A stretch of DNA of 42,348 bases, taken from positions 1-42,348 of the forward strand of contig OMPR01000007.1 of assembly GCA_900313015.1 (NCBI GenBank), given 5' to 3'. The notes beneath the pieces were generated by a model that was not told the DNA's origin, searched no databases, and saw only the letters and a list, made by a program, of their open reading frames with translations. Source of the DNA: Rhodobacteraceae bacterium EL53. GTDB lineage: Bacteria > Pseudomonadota > Alphaproteobacteria > Rhodobacterales > Rhodobacteraceae. Made by a program: the position numbers and the translations under genes. Positions 9,107 to 18,940 of the stretch are shown in pieces; the first letter of the stretch is position 1; each line of letters opens with the position of its first letter.

Positions 9107-11014
9107 TCATGGGATCAATCTTGCAATGATCAAATCCGCCGCTTCTTCGGGGGTCATTGCCGTTGTATCTATCCGCAGCTCCGGGTTTTCCGGGCTTTCA
9201 TAAGGCGAGTCTATCCCGGTAAAATTCTTGAGCTGACCGGTCCGCGCCTTGGCATAGAGCCCTTTGACATCCCGTTCCTCGGCCACTTCCAGCGGGGTGT
9301 CGACGAACACTTCGATGAACTCACCTGGCTGCATCATGCCGCGCACCATGTCGCGTTCGCTGCGGAACGGCGAGATGAACGCAGTGATCACGATCAACCC
9401 TGCATCGGTCATCAGCTTGGCCACCTCACCCACACGACGGATGTTTTCCACCCGATCGGCCTCGGTAAAGCCCAGATCCTTGTTCAACCCGTGCCGCACG
9501 TTGTCTCCATCCAACAGGAAGGTATGGCGGTTCATCCGCGCCAGCTTTTTCTCGACAACGTTTGCGATCGTTGATTTGCCGGACCCGGACAGACCAGTTA
9601 GCCACAGGGTCGCCGGTTTCTGGTTCTTTGTGAGGGCGTGATGTTCACGGCTGATATCCGTAGCCTGCCAATGGATGTTCTGGGCTCGGCGCAAGGCAAA
9701 ATTGATCATCCCGGCCGCAACCGTATGGTTGGTGATCTTGTCAATCAGGATGAAGCCGCCCAGATCCTTGTTTTCAGCATATTGTGCAAAAGGAATTTCA
9801 CGATCTGTGGTTACATTGGCCACACCAATCGCGTTCAGATCCAACGCCTTGGCCGCCAGATGTTCCTGCGTGTTGACGTTCACCTCGTATTTGGGCTCGT
9901 GCACGGTAGCCGATACGGTTTGCGCCCCGATTTTGAGCCAATAGGCCCGACCCGGTAACAGGGGCACCTCGTCCATCCAGACCAGCGTGCTTTCAAACTG
10001 ATCCGCCACTTCAAGCGGGGCCTGAGCCGCCACAATCACCTGCCCGCGTGAACAATCGATTTCATCCGCCAAGGTCACGGTCACCGACTCGCCGGCACTG
10101 GCCTGATCGCGATCCCCGTCCAGATGCACGATCCGGTCAATGGTCGAGGTCTTACCCGATGGCAGCACCCGCACCTTGTCACCGGGCCGGACCGAGCCAC
10201 TGACGACGGGACCAGCAAAGCCGCGAAAATCAAGATTGGGGCGGTTCACCCACTGGACCGGCAGGCGGAACGGTTGATCCAGATCCGATGTGGTATCCAC
10301 TTCGACCTGTTCCAGATGCGGCAGCAGCGCCGTGCCCTGATACCAAGGTGTGTTGTCACTACCCCCGGTGATGTTGTCGCCCTTGTAGCCAGAAATCGGG
10401 ATCGCCGTGAAATCTGAAATCCCAATGCTGGTGGCAAAGGCACGATAGTCTTCGACGATCTGATCAAAGGTGGCCTGATCGTAATCCACCAGATCCATCT
10501 TGTTCACCGCCAGAACGATGTGACGGATCCCCAGCAGATGGGCCAGATAGCTGTGGCGGCGGGTCTGGGTCAGGATCCCCTTGCGGGCATCAATCAGGAT
10601 CACGGCCAGATCCGCGGTCGAGACCCCCGTCACCATGTTGCGGGTGTACTGTTCGTGGCCCGGCGTATCGGCGACAATGAATTTGCGTTTTTCGGTGGCA
10701 AAGAAGCGATAGGCAACATCGATGGTGATGCCCTGTTCGCGTTCTGCAGCCAGCCCGTCAACCAACAGGGCAAAATCGATCTCACCGCCTTGGGTGCCAA
10801 CGCGCTGGCTGTCAGCCTCGAGCGTGGCGAGCTGGTCCTCAAAAATCATCTTGCTGTCATAGAGCAGGCGCCCGATCAGCGTGGATTTTCCATCATCCAC
10901 CGAACCGCAGGTGATAAAGCGGAGCATGGTCTTATGTTGATGCGCCTCCAGATATGCGTCGATGTTTTCGGCAATCAGGGCGTCAGTTTTGTAGATAGGG
11001 TCTTGCGTCGTCAT
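9107..11014 (-). CDS. cysNC: Bifunctional sulfate adenylyltransferase subunit 1 / APS kinase
   Basis: The GTPase subunit of ATP sulfurylase fused to APS kinase (the NodQ/CysNC arrangement), giving PAPS from sulfate together with CysD. It is 635 residues. The GTPase half has [15 protein letters not shown] near residue 35, [16 protein letters not shown] and translation-factor-like beta-barrel domains. The kinase half starts near residue 455 with the P-loop [14 protein letters not shown], followed by [10 protein letters not shown]. The ATG at 11014 was chosen because AGGTGA lies about 5 bases upstream; a GTG three codons earlier is less well placed. It is 47 bases downstream of cysD in the same operon. 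The PAPS could feed assimilation or sulfation of the surface glycan. Confidence 0.94.
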   Translation of the reverse strand: MTTQDPIYKTDALIAENIDAYLEAHQHKTMLRFITCGSVDDGKSTLIGRLLYDSKMIFEDQLATLEADSQRVGTQGGEIDFALLVDGLAAEREQGITIDVAYRFFATEKRKFIVADTPGHEQYTRNMVTGVSTADLAVILIDARKGILTQTRRHSYLAHLLGIRHIVLAVNKMDLVDYDQATFDQIVEDYRAFATSIGISDFTAIPISGYKGDNITGGSDNTPWYQGTALLPHLEQVEVDTTSDLDQPFRLPVQWVNRPNLDFRGFAGPVVSGSVRPGDKVRVLPSGKTSTIDRIVHLDGDRDQASAGESVTVTLADEIDCSRGQVIVAAQAPLEVADQFESTLVWMDEVPLLPGRAYWLKIGAQTVSATVHEPKYEVNVNTQEHLAAKALDLNAIGVANVTTDREIPFAQYAENKDLGGFILIDKITNHTVAAGMINFALRRAQNIHWQATDISREHHALTKNQKPATLWLTGLSGSGKSTIANVVEKKLARMNRHTFLLDGDNVRHGLNKDLGFTEADRVENIRRVGEVAKLMTDAGLIVITAFISPFRSERDMVRGMMQPGEFIEVFVDTPLEVAEERDVKGLYAKARTGQLKNFTGIDSPYESPENPELRIDTTAMTPEEAADLIIARLIP

Positions 11015-11061
11015 TCGGGTCACCTGCTTGGGTGTAAAAGGGGGTCCACGAAAAGCGGGGC

Positions 11062-11967
11062 TCAGAAATAGCCTTCCTGCTTTTTCTTCTCCATCGAGGC
11101 GGCCTGATCATGATCAATCGCGCGCCCCTGCCGTTCAGAGGTGGTAGTCAACAGCATTTCCTGAATAACCTCTGGCAGGGTTGTGGCGGTGCTTTCGACC
11201 GCGCCAGTCAACGGGTAACAGCCCAACGTGCGGAACCGGATCGACTTCATCTCTGGCTCTTCGCCCGGGCGCAACGGAAAGCGGTCATCATCCACCATCA
11301 AAAGCAGCCCATCACGTTCAACGGTTGGGCGCTCTGCCGACAGATAGAGCGGTACGATATCGATCCCCTCAAGGTGGATGTATTGCCAGATATCAAGCTC
11401 GGTCCAGTTTGAGATCGGAAACACCCGCACGCTTTCGCCTTTGGCTTTGCGCGTGTTGTACAGCCGCCAAAGTTCGGGGCGCTGGCTTTTGGGGTCCCAG
11501 CGGTGATTGGCTGAGCGGAACGAGAACACCCGCTCTTTGGCGCGCGATTTTTCTTCGTCACGGCGTGCCCCGCCAAAGGCCACGTCAAATCCGTGCAGGT
11601 CCAATGCCTGTTTCAGGCCTTCGGTTTTCCACATGTCGGTATGCAACGCGCCATGGTCAAAGGGGTTGATCCCTTTTTCCTGTGCTTCGGGGTTTTGATA
11701 GACCAACAGATCCATCCCCGCGTCCCGGGCTGCCTTGTCACGAAGCGCATACATGTCGCTGAATTTCCAGGTCGTATCGACATGCAGCAGCGGAAACGGC
11801 GGCGGGGCGGGGTAAAATGCCTTTTTGGCCAGATGCAGCATAACCGCGCTGTCCTTGCCGACGCTATAAAGCATGACCGGATTTTCAGCTTCGGCAACAA
11901 CTTCGCGCAGGATGTGGATGCTTTCAGCTTCCAGCCGCTGAAGGTGGGTCAGGGAATGAGTTGTCAT
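11062..11967 (-). CDS. cysD: Sulfate adenylyltransferase subunit 2
   Basis: Catalytic subunit of ATP sulfurylase, forming adenosine 5'-phosphosulfate from ATP and sulfate. At 301 residues it is a normal CysD. The PP-loop [18 protein letters not shown] is near residue 35, followed by [27 protein letters not shown] and [11 protein letters not shown], with the C-terminal [13 protein letters not shown] typical of the family. It heads a two-gene operon with cysNC and is divergent from the LuxR-type gene across an 87-base gap. Its Shine-Dalgarno is weak. Confidence 0.95.
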   Translation of the reverse strand: MTTHSLTHLQRLEAESIHILREVVAEAENPVMLYSVGKDSAVMLHLAKKAFYPAPPPFPLLHVDTTWKFSDMYALRDKAARDAGMDLLVYQNPEAQEKGINPFDHGALHTDMWKTEGLKQALDLHGFDVAFGGARRDEEKSRAKERVFSFRSANHRWDPKSQRPELWRLYNTRKAKGESVRVFPISNWTELDIWQYIHLEGIDIVPLYLSAERPTVERDGLLLMVDDDRFPLRPGEEPEMKSIRFRTLGCYPLTGAVESTATTLPEVIQEMLLTTTSERQGRAIDHDQAASMEKKKQEGYF

Positions 11968-12026
11968 GTGAATGTCTTTGTTGTGAGGCGTTCATAGTCA
12001 TTTAACGGTGATTTTGTGCTGGATAG

Positions 12027-12042
12027 CCCCCCAAATGGGGGG
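12027..12042. promoter_or_regulatory. C6-AAAT-G6 palindrome over the LuxR-gene leader
   Basis: Perfect 6-bp inverted repeat CCCCCC-AAAT-GGGGGG in the cysD/luxR-type divergent gap, ending 12 bases before the ATG at 12055. The G run is also the best Shine-Dalgarno candidate for that gene, so the element could be an operator or an RNA hairpin that hides the ribosome binding site. Function is inferred; the symmetry is seen. Confidence 0.5.
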
Positions 12043-12054
12043 TAAATTGATGCC

Positions 12055-13080
12055 ATGGCCAGTACTTTTGACGAAATTGAACTCCTCAAGGCGCTTTTTT
12101 CAGCCGCCTCCGCGGCCTCGGATCCAAGCGAACCCACCGGTCCCGACGTGCCTTGGGTGGGGTTTTTAGCTCGCCTTTGCGCGGTGACGCATGCAGATGC
12201 AGCCGCTGTTCAGCTTATTTTGAAATCCGGGAGAACCCACCACTGGCACATTGGGGATCTGGACATGCCAAGCCCGGTCAACCTGCAATCGATGCGCAGT
12301 GATCGGGTCTATTCGCACATTGACATGCCGGGGGGCTCCAAAGACATGCGCGCCCTCAGGGCCGTGAAATGTGCGGTGCGATCTGTGGGGCACGTCTGTG
12401 TGACCCTCGGCCATGGGCGGCAGGATTTCAGGGCCATCGTCGGGTCACAACTGTCAGCCCTGACCCCCTACCTTGGGCAGGCTATGACGACATGGCTTAT
12501 GCTGCACGACGCGCGCGCGCAGGCGGCGCAAAACCAGACCATGTGTGATCGCCTTGGCGTCGGGACCATCGTATTCAATGCCTCAAAAAGCATTATAGAT
12601 CTGTCGCCAACCGCGCGTCACCTGATCGACGCAAGTCCCTGCTTTGGCACGGTGGCCAACGGATGGCTCACGATCATGGGTCCCGACAGTGCGCAGGCGT
12701 TCAATGCCGCCTTCACGGCCGTCACAGGCAACGCAGAGGCAAAGGTGCCCGTCAAATTTGCGAGCGACCCCACCCTGCATCTGTTGCTGTCACAAGGGAA
12801 CTGGCAGGGCGAACCGGTGATCTCTGGCATCCTGCGTCGCGCGCCATCGGCAGGATCACTTTCGGTGCAAACTCTTGCGGATTACTTTGGCCTGAGCCGC
12901 AGCGAAGCCAGCCTTGCGGCGCTGCTGTGTGATGGGCGCAGCCTTAAAGAGGCTGCATCCGAGCTTGGCTGGACAATAGAGACCACCCGCAGCTGTTCCA
13001 AAAAGATTTTTGCGCGGATGGATGTGACCGGGCAAACCGGCGTGCTGCGAGAAATGCTAAACAGTCCCATTTGGCTTTGA
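12055..13080 (+). CDS. LuxR-type transcriptional regulator with unknown input domain
   Basis: A 341-residue regulator with a C-terminal LuxR/FixJ-type helix-turn-helix (about residues 280-335), in which LSRSEASLAALLCDGRSLKE is followed by AASELGWTIETTRS. The first 260 residues match no sensor that I recognise; they are not an obvious autoinducer-binding, PAS or receiver domain and could be a degenerate PAS-like fold. The gene is divergent from cysD-cysNC with an 87-base shared control region, so it may regulate sulfate activation, the downstream RTX gene or itself. A palindrome covers its leader. No membrane segment is evident. The HTH is clear and the target is unknown. Confidence 0.8.
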   Translation: MASTFDEIELLKALFSAASAASDPSEPTGPDVPWVGFLARLCAVTHADAAAVQLILKSGRTHHWHIGDLDMPSPVNLQSMRSDRVYSHIDMPGGSKDMRALRAVKCAVRSVGHVCVTLGHGRQDFRAIVGSQLSALTPYLGQAMTTWLMLHDARAQAAQNQTMCDRLGVGTIVFNASKSIIDLSPTARHLIDASPCFGTVANGWLTIMGPDSAQAFNAAFTAVTGNAEAKVPVKFASDPTLHLLLSQGNWQGEPVISGILRRAPSAGSLSVQTLADYFGLSRSEASLAALLCDGRSLKEAASELGWTIETTRSCSKKIFARMDVTGQTGVLREMLNSPIWL

Positions 13081-13396
13081 GAATGTGACGGCCTAGGGGC
13101 ACTGCAGCCGATCACCCCTCTTGCAACGTAATTGAAAAATTTCAACCTGCTCTAAGCCCAATCTGACACGCAGAGAAAACCCAGGACTCAGGCCAAGCCC
13201 GTAAATATTTAGTGCGTTGAAAGTTAATTATTTTTCAGGAATGAAGCATAGTTTTGTGCAACCCCAGCAAAATCATGCTGGTTTTCCCGGGGGGCTAGCA
13301 CCCGCCTTTCATGTGTCGTAATTTGGGCCCAATTACAGTCGATAAGATGTCTTACAAATTGACCACTTAAAGCCTGCCAAAGGAATGCCTTTCTAG
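13081..13396. other. Intergenic leader of the SCP-RTX gene
   Basis: 316 AT-richer bases between the regulator and the SCP-RTX gene, without a supported gene. A short hairpin CCAGCA-AAATCA-TGCTGG (13264-13281) followed by TTTT could be a weak terminator. Immediately before the ATG at 13397, AAAGG-AATG-CCTTT (13379-13392) forms a small inverted repeat that includes the likely ribosome binding site. Confidence 0.4.
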
Positions 13397-15055
13397 ATGA
13401 CCTATGCCAATCAGTTAGAACTGTCCATGTTGGAGCTTATCAATCAAGAACGCTCTTCTCGCTCTTTATCCCGGCTCTCACTCGAGACAAATCTAAACGA
13501 ATCCGCTGAGGCGCATTCCAAGTGGATGCTAGAAAACAATATATTTTCCCATACCGGTATCAATAACACGACATCGAGACAGCGTATTGAGGCTGCTGGT
13601 TTTGATTTATCAGGTAATTGGGGGACAGCCGAAAACCTTGCAATTCAAACGGCTCGTGGGGTCGAAGGATACGCCGACGATGTCCAAGATTTGCATGCAA
13701 GCCTGATGAACAGCCCTAGCCATCGCGCGAATATTCTCAAGGAAAACCTGCAATATGTGGGAATCGGAATCGAAGTTGGCGCCTTTACCTATGCGAATGG
13801 TCAGACGGGACATTCCGTCGTGGTGACCCAAAACTTTGGGCGGACAGAAGGCAATGTAGATCTGGATGATCTCAACGGGGGGCAGGGCGCGCGTATTGTT
13901 GGGACGGACAGTGCCGAGAATGTCGATGGCTCTCTCGTCTCCGAGCAGATTTCTGCAGGGGGTGGATCGGATTGGATCATGCCAGGTGGCGGCAACGATA
14001 CGATCGATGGGGGTGCCGGCAATGACATGGTGTCTTTCGTCGATTTACCCGACGCACCCGGTCGCACCAATGTGCAGTTCCGCCTAACCATCGATTTGAG
14101 TGCGGGTACTGCACACAATCACGATAATTCAGAGCAGGTCACGCTGAGCAACGTCGAGCGTATAACCGGCACAATCTTCGCCGATTACATCCGGGGTGAC
14201 GATGGTGCCAATCACCTGCGTGGCGCAGGCGATTACGATTGGTTCGTGGCCACCACGGGCAACGACACGCTGGACGGCGGCACCGGACAGGACATGGTCA
14301 GCTTTGTCGAATGGACCAACAGCGCTCGGAATGTGATTTCAGACCCGTTTTCGACAGATGGGGCACCGCCCACCGGCGCACAGGCGACCGGGGTTTTGGT
14401 GGATCTGGCCGACCCATCCAACAACACCAACCTGGCTGCAGGCTTGACGATGACCAGCGTCGAACGCGTGACCGGCTCAGGGCGACAAGATGTGTTTTAC
14501 GGCGACGGCCAGCAGAACGATTTCCGGGGCTTGGGTGATTATGACTGGTTCGTGGGCAGCGCGGGCGGACGCGAACGCTATTTTGGCGGGGATGGGTTGG
14601 ATACCGTGACCTATTTCATGTCAGGCGCCGCAGTAACGGCCAGCCTGCGCAACGGCGCACGCGTCGATGGGCAAGAGACCGGATATGGCACTCAGGGCGA
14701 TGCGGCGCGGGATCTTTATTTTGAGATCGAAAATCTGGTGGGCACGCAGTTTGATGACCGGTTGACCGGCAACAACGGGCGCAACCAGCTCTCTGGTCTG
14801 GATGGCGATGATTTTCTGTTCGGCTACGGCGGTGTGGATTATCTCAAAGGAGGCGCAGGCGACGATACAATCGACGGCGGCGCGGGCTCGGATTACGCAC
14901 TGTTTTCCGGCAATCGGGCTGACTACACATTAACGCGGACCACGGCCACCGAGGTAACCGTGTCCGGAGCAGATGGCGTGGACGATCTGGTGAATGTCGA
15001 ATATTTCCAGTTCGCCGATGAAACGGCCAACATCTGGGACCTTCCGATTGCTTGA
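13397..15055 (+). CDS. Secreted SCP/CAP-domain protein with RTX repeats
   Basis: A 552-residue protein joining an N-terminal CAP/SCP domain (about residues 8-150) to RTX calcium-binding repeats (about 170-535). In the CAP part the hallmark pieces are present: AEAHSKWMLENNIFSHTG with His40 and His52, AENLAIQ and SPSHRANIL. Repeats such as GGGNDTIDGGAGNDMVSF and GGAGDDTIDGGAGSDYALF follow, ending in a FQFADETANIWDLPIA tail. There is no N-terminal signal peptide, which agrees with type I secretion through the C-terminus. CAP domains in bacteria are widespread but their biochemical role is poorly known. The gene stands alone, with LuxR-type and hydrolase-TPR genes either side. Confidence 0.88.
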   Translation: MTYANQLELSMLELINQERSSRSLSRLSLETNLNESAEAHSKWMLENNIFSHTGINNTTSRQRIEAAGFDLSGNWGTAENLAIQTARGVEGYADDVQDLHASLMNSPSHRANILKENLQYVGIGIEVGAFTYANGQTGHSVVVTQNFGRTEGNVDLDDLNGGQGARIVGTDSAENVDGSLVSEQISAGGGSDWIMPGGGNDTIDGGAGNDMVSFVDLPDAPGRTNVQFRLTIDLSAGTAHNHDNSEQVTLSNVERITGTIFADYIRGDDGANHLRGAGDYDWFVATTGNDTLDGGTGQDMVSFVEWTNSARNVISDPFSTDGAPPTGAQATGVLVDLADPSNNTNLAAGLTMTSVERVTGSGRQDVFYGDGQQNDFRGLGDYDWFVGSAGGRERYFGGDGLDTVTYFMSGAAVTASLRNGARVDGQETGYGTQGDAARDLYFEIENLVGTQFDDRLTGNNGRNQLSGLDGDDFLFGYGGVDYLKGGAGDDTIDGGAGSDYALFSGNRADYTLTRTTATEVTVSGADGVDDLVNVEYFQFADETANIWDLPIA

Positions 15056-15288
15056 CAAGGTAGTGTCACAGAAATCTGTGCCAAGTATCCATAACTACAG
15101 TTGTGCGTAACAATCTCGGATCAGGACACAAGCAAAAGGTGCAAGCATCACCACTCGCCTTAGTAATTGTCACTTATACAACCTGACCATCTCAGTGTAT
15201 CACAACCTCAGCATTTTGGAGCCAGAGATAGGCGCCTGAAATGGTCCTTAGACAATTGAAACTGTGACATACGTCCTTGAGTTGCAGT

Positions 15289-16395
15289 TCACATCTTGGC
15301 CTCTAGTGCCTTGACCCTCGCTGCATAACTCTTGTTTTTGGGGTCTAGTTCAGCGGCGCGACGGAAGTGTACAAGCGCCACGTTTTTTTGCCCTAAGTTC
15401 AAATCACACAGACCCAGATTGTACCAGCCCGCTGCATCCTCTGGCCAGCTCGTGATCACCTCTTGGTGCTTTTGTCTGGCCTGCAGAATATCTCCAATCA
15501 TACGCAGGGAAACGCCAATACCGTTCAGCGCGTCCGCTTGCGGAGCCATCTCGTGAGTGGCCGTAAACTGAGCCAGCGCTTCTTGATGTGCACCAAGAGA
15601 ATGATACGCCCGCCCCAAATGCAGACGAACTGCGTCATGCTCAGGATAAGCCTGTGCCGCCAAGGTCAGATAGTCGACGGCCGTTTCGTAATTCTTTTCC
15701 CGCAGCTTACACCATCCGACATAGAAATTGCTTGCGAACCTATCAGATGTCAGCCCCATTCCCACAGCAGGTAATCCCGCCAACCGTGTGCCTTGCAGCC
15801 AGCTAGTCAACAGCCGAGTCAGTACGCCCTGCGCATGGAGCTCCTGGGCCACCTGCGTGCCAACGCGCTGCAATGTTGTCACTTTCAACCGGGGCACCTC
15901 GGTGGATTGCGCGGCGCAATATAGGCTGACCGGATCTCGTTCACCAACAATATGAATGGCGTTGATGCCGCTACGGAACATGGCGCTCAGATTACCATGG
16001 GTGATCTGCATTGCCTTGTTGGCGCGGCGCACATACAGGCCATGTGGCACCCCAAGCACCGTTTCGCCGCCAAAAGCCATACCCTTGGCATCAAGAAAAC
16101 CAGCAAAGAGTAATGCGCCATATCCTCCAACGGACTGACCCAAACAATAGGTTTTGGAAATTTTATGGTTCCTCTGCCAAGTGGTGATGCTCGATATCGT
16201 CTCTTCCAGACTCTTGCCGAGCCCAGGCACACCATTCTGATACCAAGTTTTTTCATTAACTCGGATCACCAGAACATTTGCGGCCTTGCGCAGATGTGCC
16301 TCTAAGCCCCACATGTCATAGGATGAAGGGTCCGCAAACAAGATAATCAGCTTCTTCGAAGACGGGTTTTCCATAAACTGGAAAGCAGCAGTCAT
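15289..16395 (-). CDS. Alpha/beta-hydrolase-like protein with C-terminal TPR repeats
   Basis: A 368-residue protein. The first 220 or so residues look like an alpha/beta hydrolase: LIILFADPSSYDMWGLEAHL, then CLGQSVGGYGALLFAGF, a nucleophile-elbow-like G-Q-S-V-G. A GERDPVSLYCA segment could carry a later acidic residue. From about residue 225 it has some four tetratricopeptide repeats ending with AAGWYNLGLCDLNLGQKN and ALVHFRRAAELDPKNKS. No signal peptide. The ATG at 16395 has GGAG 7 bases upstream; an in-frame TTG further up is less likely. Position beside the GDP-fucose genes suggests a part in glycan production or its control, but substrate and function are unknown. Confidence 0.7.
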   Translation of the reverse strand: MTAAFQFMENPSSKKLIILFADPSSYDMWGLEAHLRKAANVLVIRVNEKTWYQNGVPGLGKSLEETISSITTWQRNHKISKTYCLGQSVGGYGALLFAGFLDAKGMAFGGETVLGVPHGLYVRRANKAMQITHGNLSAMFRSGINAIHIVGERDPVSLYCAAQSTEVPRLKVTTLQRVGTQVAQELHAQGVLTRLLTSWLQGTRLAGLPAVGMGLTSDRFASNFYVGWCKLREKNYETAVDYLTLAAQAYPEHDAVRLHLGRAYHSLGAHQEALAQFTATHEMAPQADALNGIGVSLRMIGDILQARQKHQEVITSWPEDAAGWYNLGLCDLNLGQKNVALVHFRRAAELDPKNKSYAARVKALEAKM

Positions 16396-16662
16396 AATAG
16401 TCTCCAATAAAATTGGGTCAAAAAGTGATACGGCTTAAAAATGCGAGTATTTAAGGCCAAAAAAATTTCTGGCGTCAATAGCCCCATATGGTGGTCTTTA
16501 AAACGCCCAAAAATCGAGGTGCATAACGCTTCAAGGCAAGCCATTCCAAGTAATACTACGCATAATTCTGTACCGTTTGTGTAGGTACATTACATCACAA
16601 TGCCGTTGCAAGGATCAATCGTTTACACCTCCCACCCTTAATAAGAACAATATGGTTAAGCA

Positions 16663-17637
16663 CTATTTTTGCCGCAGCCTTGCAGTATCTTGAGCGAGAA
16701 ACCAATCATAAGTTTGTCGCACCCCAGCCTCCAAGCCAATTGACGCCTGCCACCCCAAACGTGCCAGACGAGTGACATCCATCAATTTACGGGGTGCCCC
16801 ATCGGGCTTTGAGGTGTCAAAGCCAAGTTGTCCGGTGAACCCAGTCACCCGCGCCACCGTTTCAGCCAACTCGCGAATGGTTACATCGGTGCCCGATCCC
16901 ACATTGATATGGCTCAACATAGAGTCTGTTTCAGATGCGTATGTCGCATCGTCCAAATTCATCACAAACAGCGAGGCCGCCGCCATGTCATCCACGTGCA
17001 GGAACTCTCGCATTGGTGTGCCTGATCCCCAAATCACCACTTCGTCCAGCCCATCGCGCGCCGCCTCGTGAAACCGGCGCATCAGTGCTGGCAACACATG
17101 AGAGTTTTCAGGGTGAAAGTTATCACCCCGACCATACAGGTTCGTCGGCATCACCGAGCGATAGTCACGTCCGTACTGTCGGTTATAGCTTTCACACAGC
17201 TTGATACCGGCAATCTTGGCGATCGCGTAAGGCTCATTTGTAGGCTCTAATGTGCCGGTCAACAGCGCATCCTCAGCCATCGGCTGATCTGCCATCTTGG
17301 GATAAATACACGAGCTGCCCAATTGCAACAAGCTCTGTACACCGGCCGCATGGGCCTGATGGATCACGTTGCATTCGATCATCAGGTTTTCATAGATAAA
17401 CTGCGCCGGATAGCTGTTGTTGGCAACAATGCCGCCCACCCTTGCCGCCGCCAGAATGACCTGATCGGGGCCTTCTTCTTCCATGAAACCACGCACGGCG
17501 CTCTGGTCGGTCAGATCCAATTCGGAACTTGTCCGCGTGATCAGCTCAATCTCTTGGCCGCCGGCCTGTCGCGCCTGCAACTGGCGCAGGATCGCGCCGC
17601 CGACCATGCCGCGATGGCCTGCCACATAGATTTTCAT
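16663..17637 (-). CDS. fcl: GDP-L-fucose synthase
   Basis: NADPH-dependent epimerase/reductase that turns GDP-4-keto-6-deoxymannose into GDP-L-fucose. It is 324 residues, as expected. It begins with [19 protein letters not shown] and has the [15 protein letters not shown] segment and the catalytic [20 protein letters not shown]. The start at 17637 begins the Rossmann fold and lies 5 bases after the gmd stop. A longer upstream frame overlaps gmd and has an unlikely Arg-rich N-terminus. It forms an operon with gmd. Confidence 0.95.
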   Translation of the reverse strand: MKIYVAGHRGMVGGAILRQLQARQAGGQEIELITRTSSELDLTDQSAVRGFMEEEGPDQVILAAARVGGIVANNSYPAQFIYENLMIECNVIHQAHAAGVQSLLQLGSSCIYPKMADQPMAEDALLTGTLEPTNEPYAIAKIAGIKLCESYNRQYGRDYRSVMPTNLYGRGDNFHPENSHVLPALMRRFHEAARDGLDEVVIWGSGTPMREFLHVDDMAAASLFVMNLDDATYASETDSMLSHINVGSGTDVTIRELAETVARVTGFTGQLGFDTSKPDGAPRKLMDVTRLARLGWQASIGLEAGVRQTYDWFLAQDTARLRQK

Positions 17638-17642
17638 GGGAC

Positions 17643-18764
17643 TTACCCTTCGATAGAGACAGGCACATCCATGCCGTGCTCTTTCAGCAGGGCGTGCCGC
17701 TTGGCGGTGATAAGATCTTCGCGCACCATTTCGGCGCACATCTCTTGCACGGTAATCTCAGGCGTCCAGCCCAGATCCGCCTTAGCCTTGGAGGGATCCC
17801 CCAACAGCGTCTCCACCTCGGCCGGGCGGAAATAACGCGGATCAATGCGCATCACAACGTCCCCTGGCTTCAAGGCAGGGGCTGCGTCGCCTTCGATGCT
17901 GTCTACGATAGCTTGCTCGTCCAGACCTGTGCCCTCGAACCTCAGGGCAATACCCAGTTCGGCGGCGGACCATTGGATGAACTGGCGTACCGAATACTGC
18001 ACGCCGGTGGCGATGACGAAATCTTCGGGTGTGTCCTGCTGCAACATCATCCACTGCATACGTACGTAGTCTTTGGCATGGCCCCAGTCGCGCAGCGCAT
18101 CGATATTGCCCATATAGAGGCAATCTTCGAGGCCCTGACCGATGTTGGCCAGACCGCGGGTAATCTTACGGGTCACAAATGTCTCACCACGCCGCGGGCT
18201 CTCGTGGTTGAACAGAATGCCGTTGCAGGCATACATGCCATAGGCTTCGCGGTAGTTCACAGTGATCCAATAAGCGTACATCTTGGCTACTGCATAGGGG
18301 CTGCGCGGATGAAACGGGGTCTTTTCGGTCTGTGGCGTTTCCTGCACCAGACCATACAATTCCGAAGTCGACGCCTGGTAAAACCGGGTTTTCTTTTCCA
18401 GCCCCAGAAACCGGATCGCTTCGAGCAGGCGCAGCGTGCCCATAGCATCCACATCCGCCGTGTATTCGGGTGCTTCAAAGCTGACAGCCACATGGGACTG
18501 CGCGCCAAGATTATACACCTCGTCAGGTTGCACTTCTTGCAGGATGCGGGTCAGGTTCGAGGTGTCGGTCAAATCACCATAATGCAGCTTGAACTTGGCA
18601 TGGTCGGTGTGGGGGTCTTCGTAGATGTGATCGACCCGCTGCGTGTTGAACAGGGACGAGCGGCGTTTGATACCATGTACCTCATAACCCTTTTCCAGCA
18701 AGAACTCTGCCAGATATGATCCGTCCTGCCCGGTAACTCCGGTAATTAGCGCCGTTTTCGTCAT
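17643..18764 (-). CDS. gmd: GDP-mannose 4,6-dehydratase
   Basis: Converts GDP-D-mannose to GDP-4-keto-6-deoxy-D-mannose, the precursor of GDP-fucose and related sugars. At 373 residues it matches the family. It has [19 protein letters not shown] at the N-terminus, HGIKRRSS, the STSELYG segment and the catalytic [20 protein letters not shown]. The ATG at 18764 was preferred over a GTG three codons upstream. It is the first gene of the gmd-fcl pair and lies just beyond the terminator of the small exported-protein gene, so it needs its own promoter in 18765-18870. Confidence 0.96.
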   Translation of the reverse strand: MTKTALITGVTGQDGSYLAEFLLEKGYEVHGIKRRSSLFNTQRVDHIYEDPHTDHAKFKLHYGDLTDTSNLTRILQEVQPDEVYNLGAQSHVAVSFEAPEYTADVDAMGTLRLLEAIRFLGLEKKTRFYQASTSELYGLVQETPQTEKTPFHPRSPYAVAKMYAYWITVNYREAYGMYACNGILFNHESPRRGETFVTRKITRGLANIGQGLEDCLYMGNIDALRDWGHAKDYVRMQWMMLQQDTPEDFVIATGVQYSVRQFIQWSAAELGIALRFEGTGLDEQAIVDSIEGDAAPALKPGDVVMRIDPRYFRPAEVETLLGDPSKAKADLGWTPEITVQEMCAEMVREDLITAKRHALLKEHGMDVPVSIEG

Positions 18765-18871
18765 GCGATCCACCCCGTTTTACGCGCGCGCCCCACTTTG
18801 GAAGCCTGTTCAGGATCTGGTCATACCGTCCGTCTCGGTCCATAGGCAACCGGCAATCCTCGACCATTAGT

Positions 18872-18908
18872 CAAACAAAGAAAAACAGGCCCACACTGGG
18901 GCCTGTTT
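18872..18908 (-). terminator. Rho-independent terminator of the small exported-protein gene
   Basis: A perfect 10-bp stem (AAACAGGCCC at 18883-18892 pairing with GGGCCTGTTT at 18899-18908) with a 6-base loop. On the minus strand it runs into TTTTTCTTTGTTTG. It lies about 32 bases past the stop at 18941. Confidence 0.88.
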
Positions 18909-18940
18909 CAAATTGTCATTTGTCATAGAGACAAAGAAGC

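Noticed and set aside
17676-18719. A 347-codon open frame on the plus strand inside gmd
   Set aside because: It is fully antisense to gmd, which has all its motifs. The translation has no family character and is a by-product of GC-rich codon bias.
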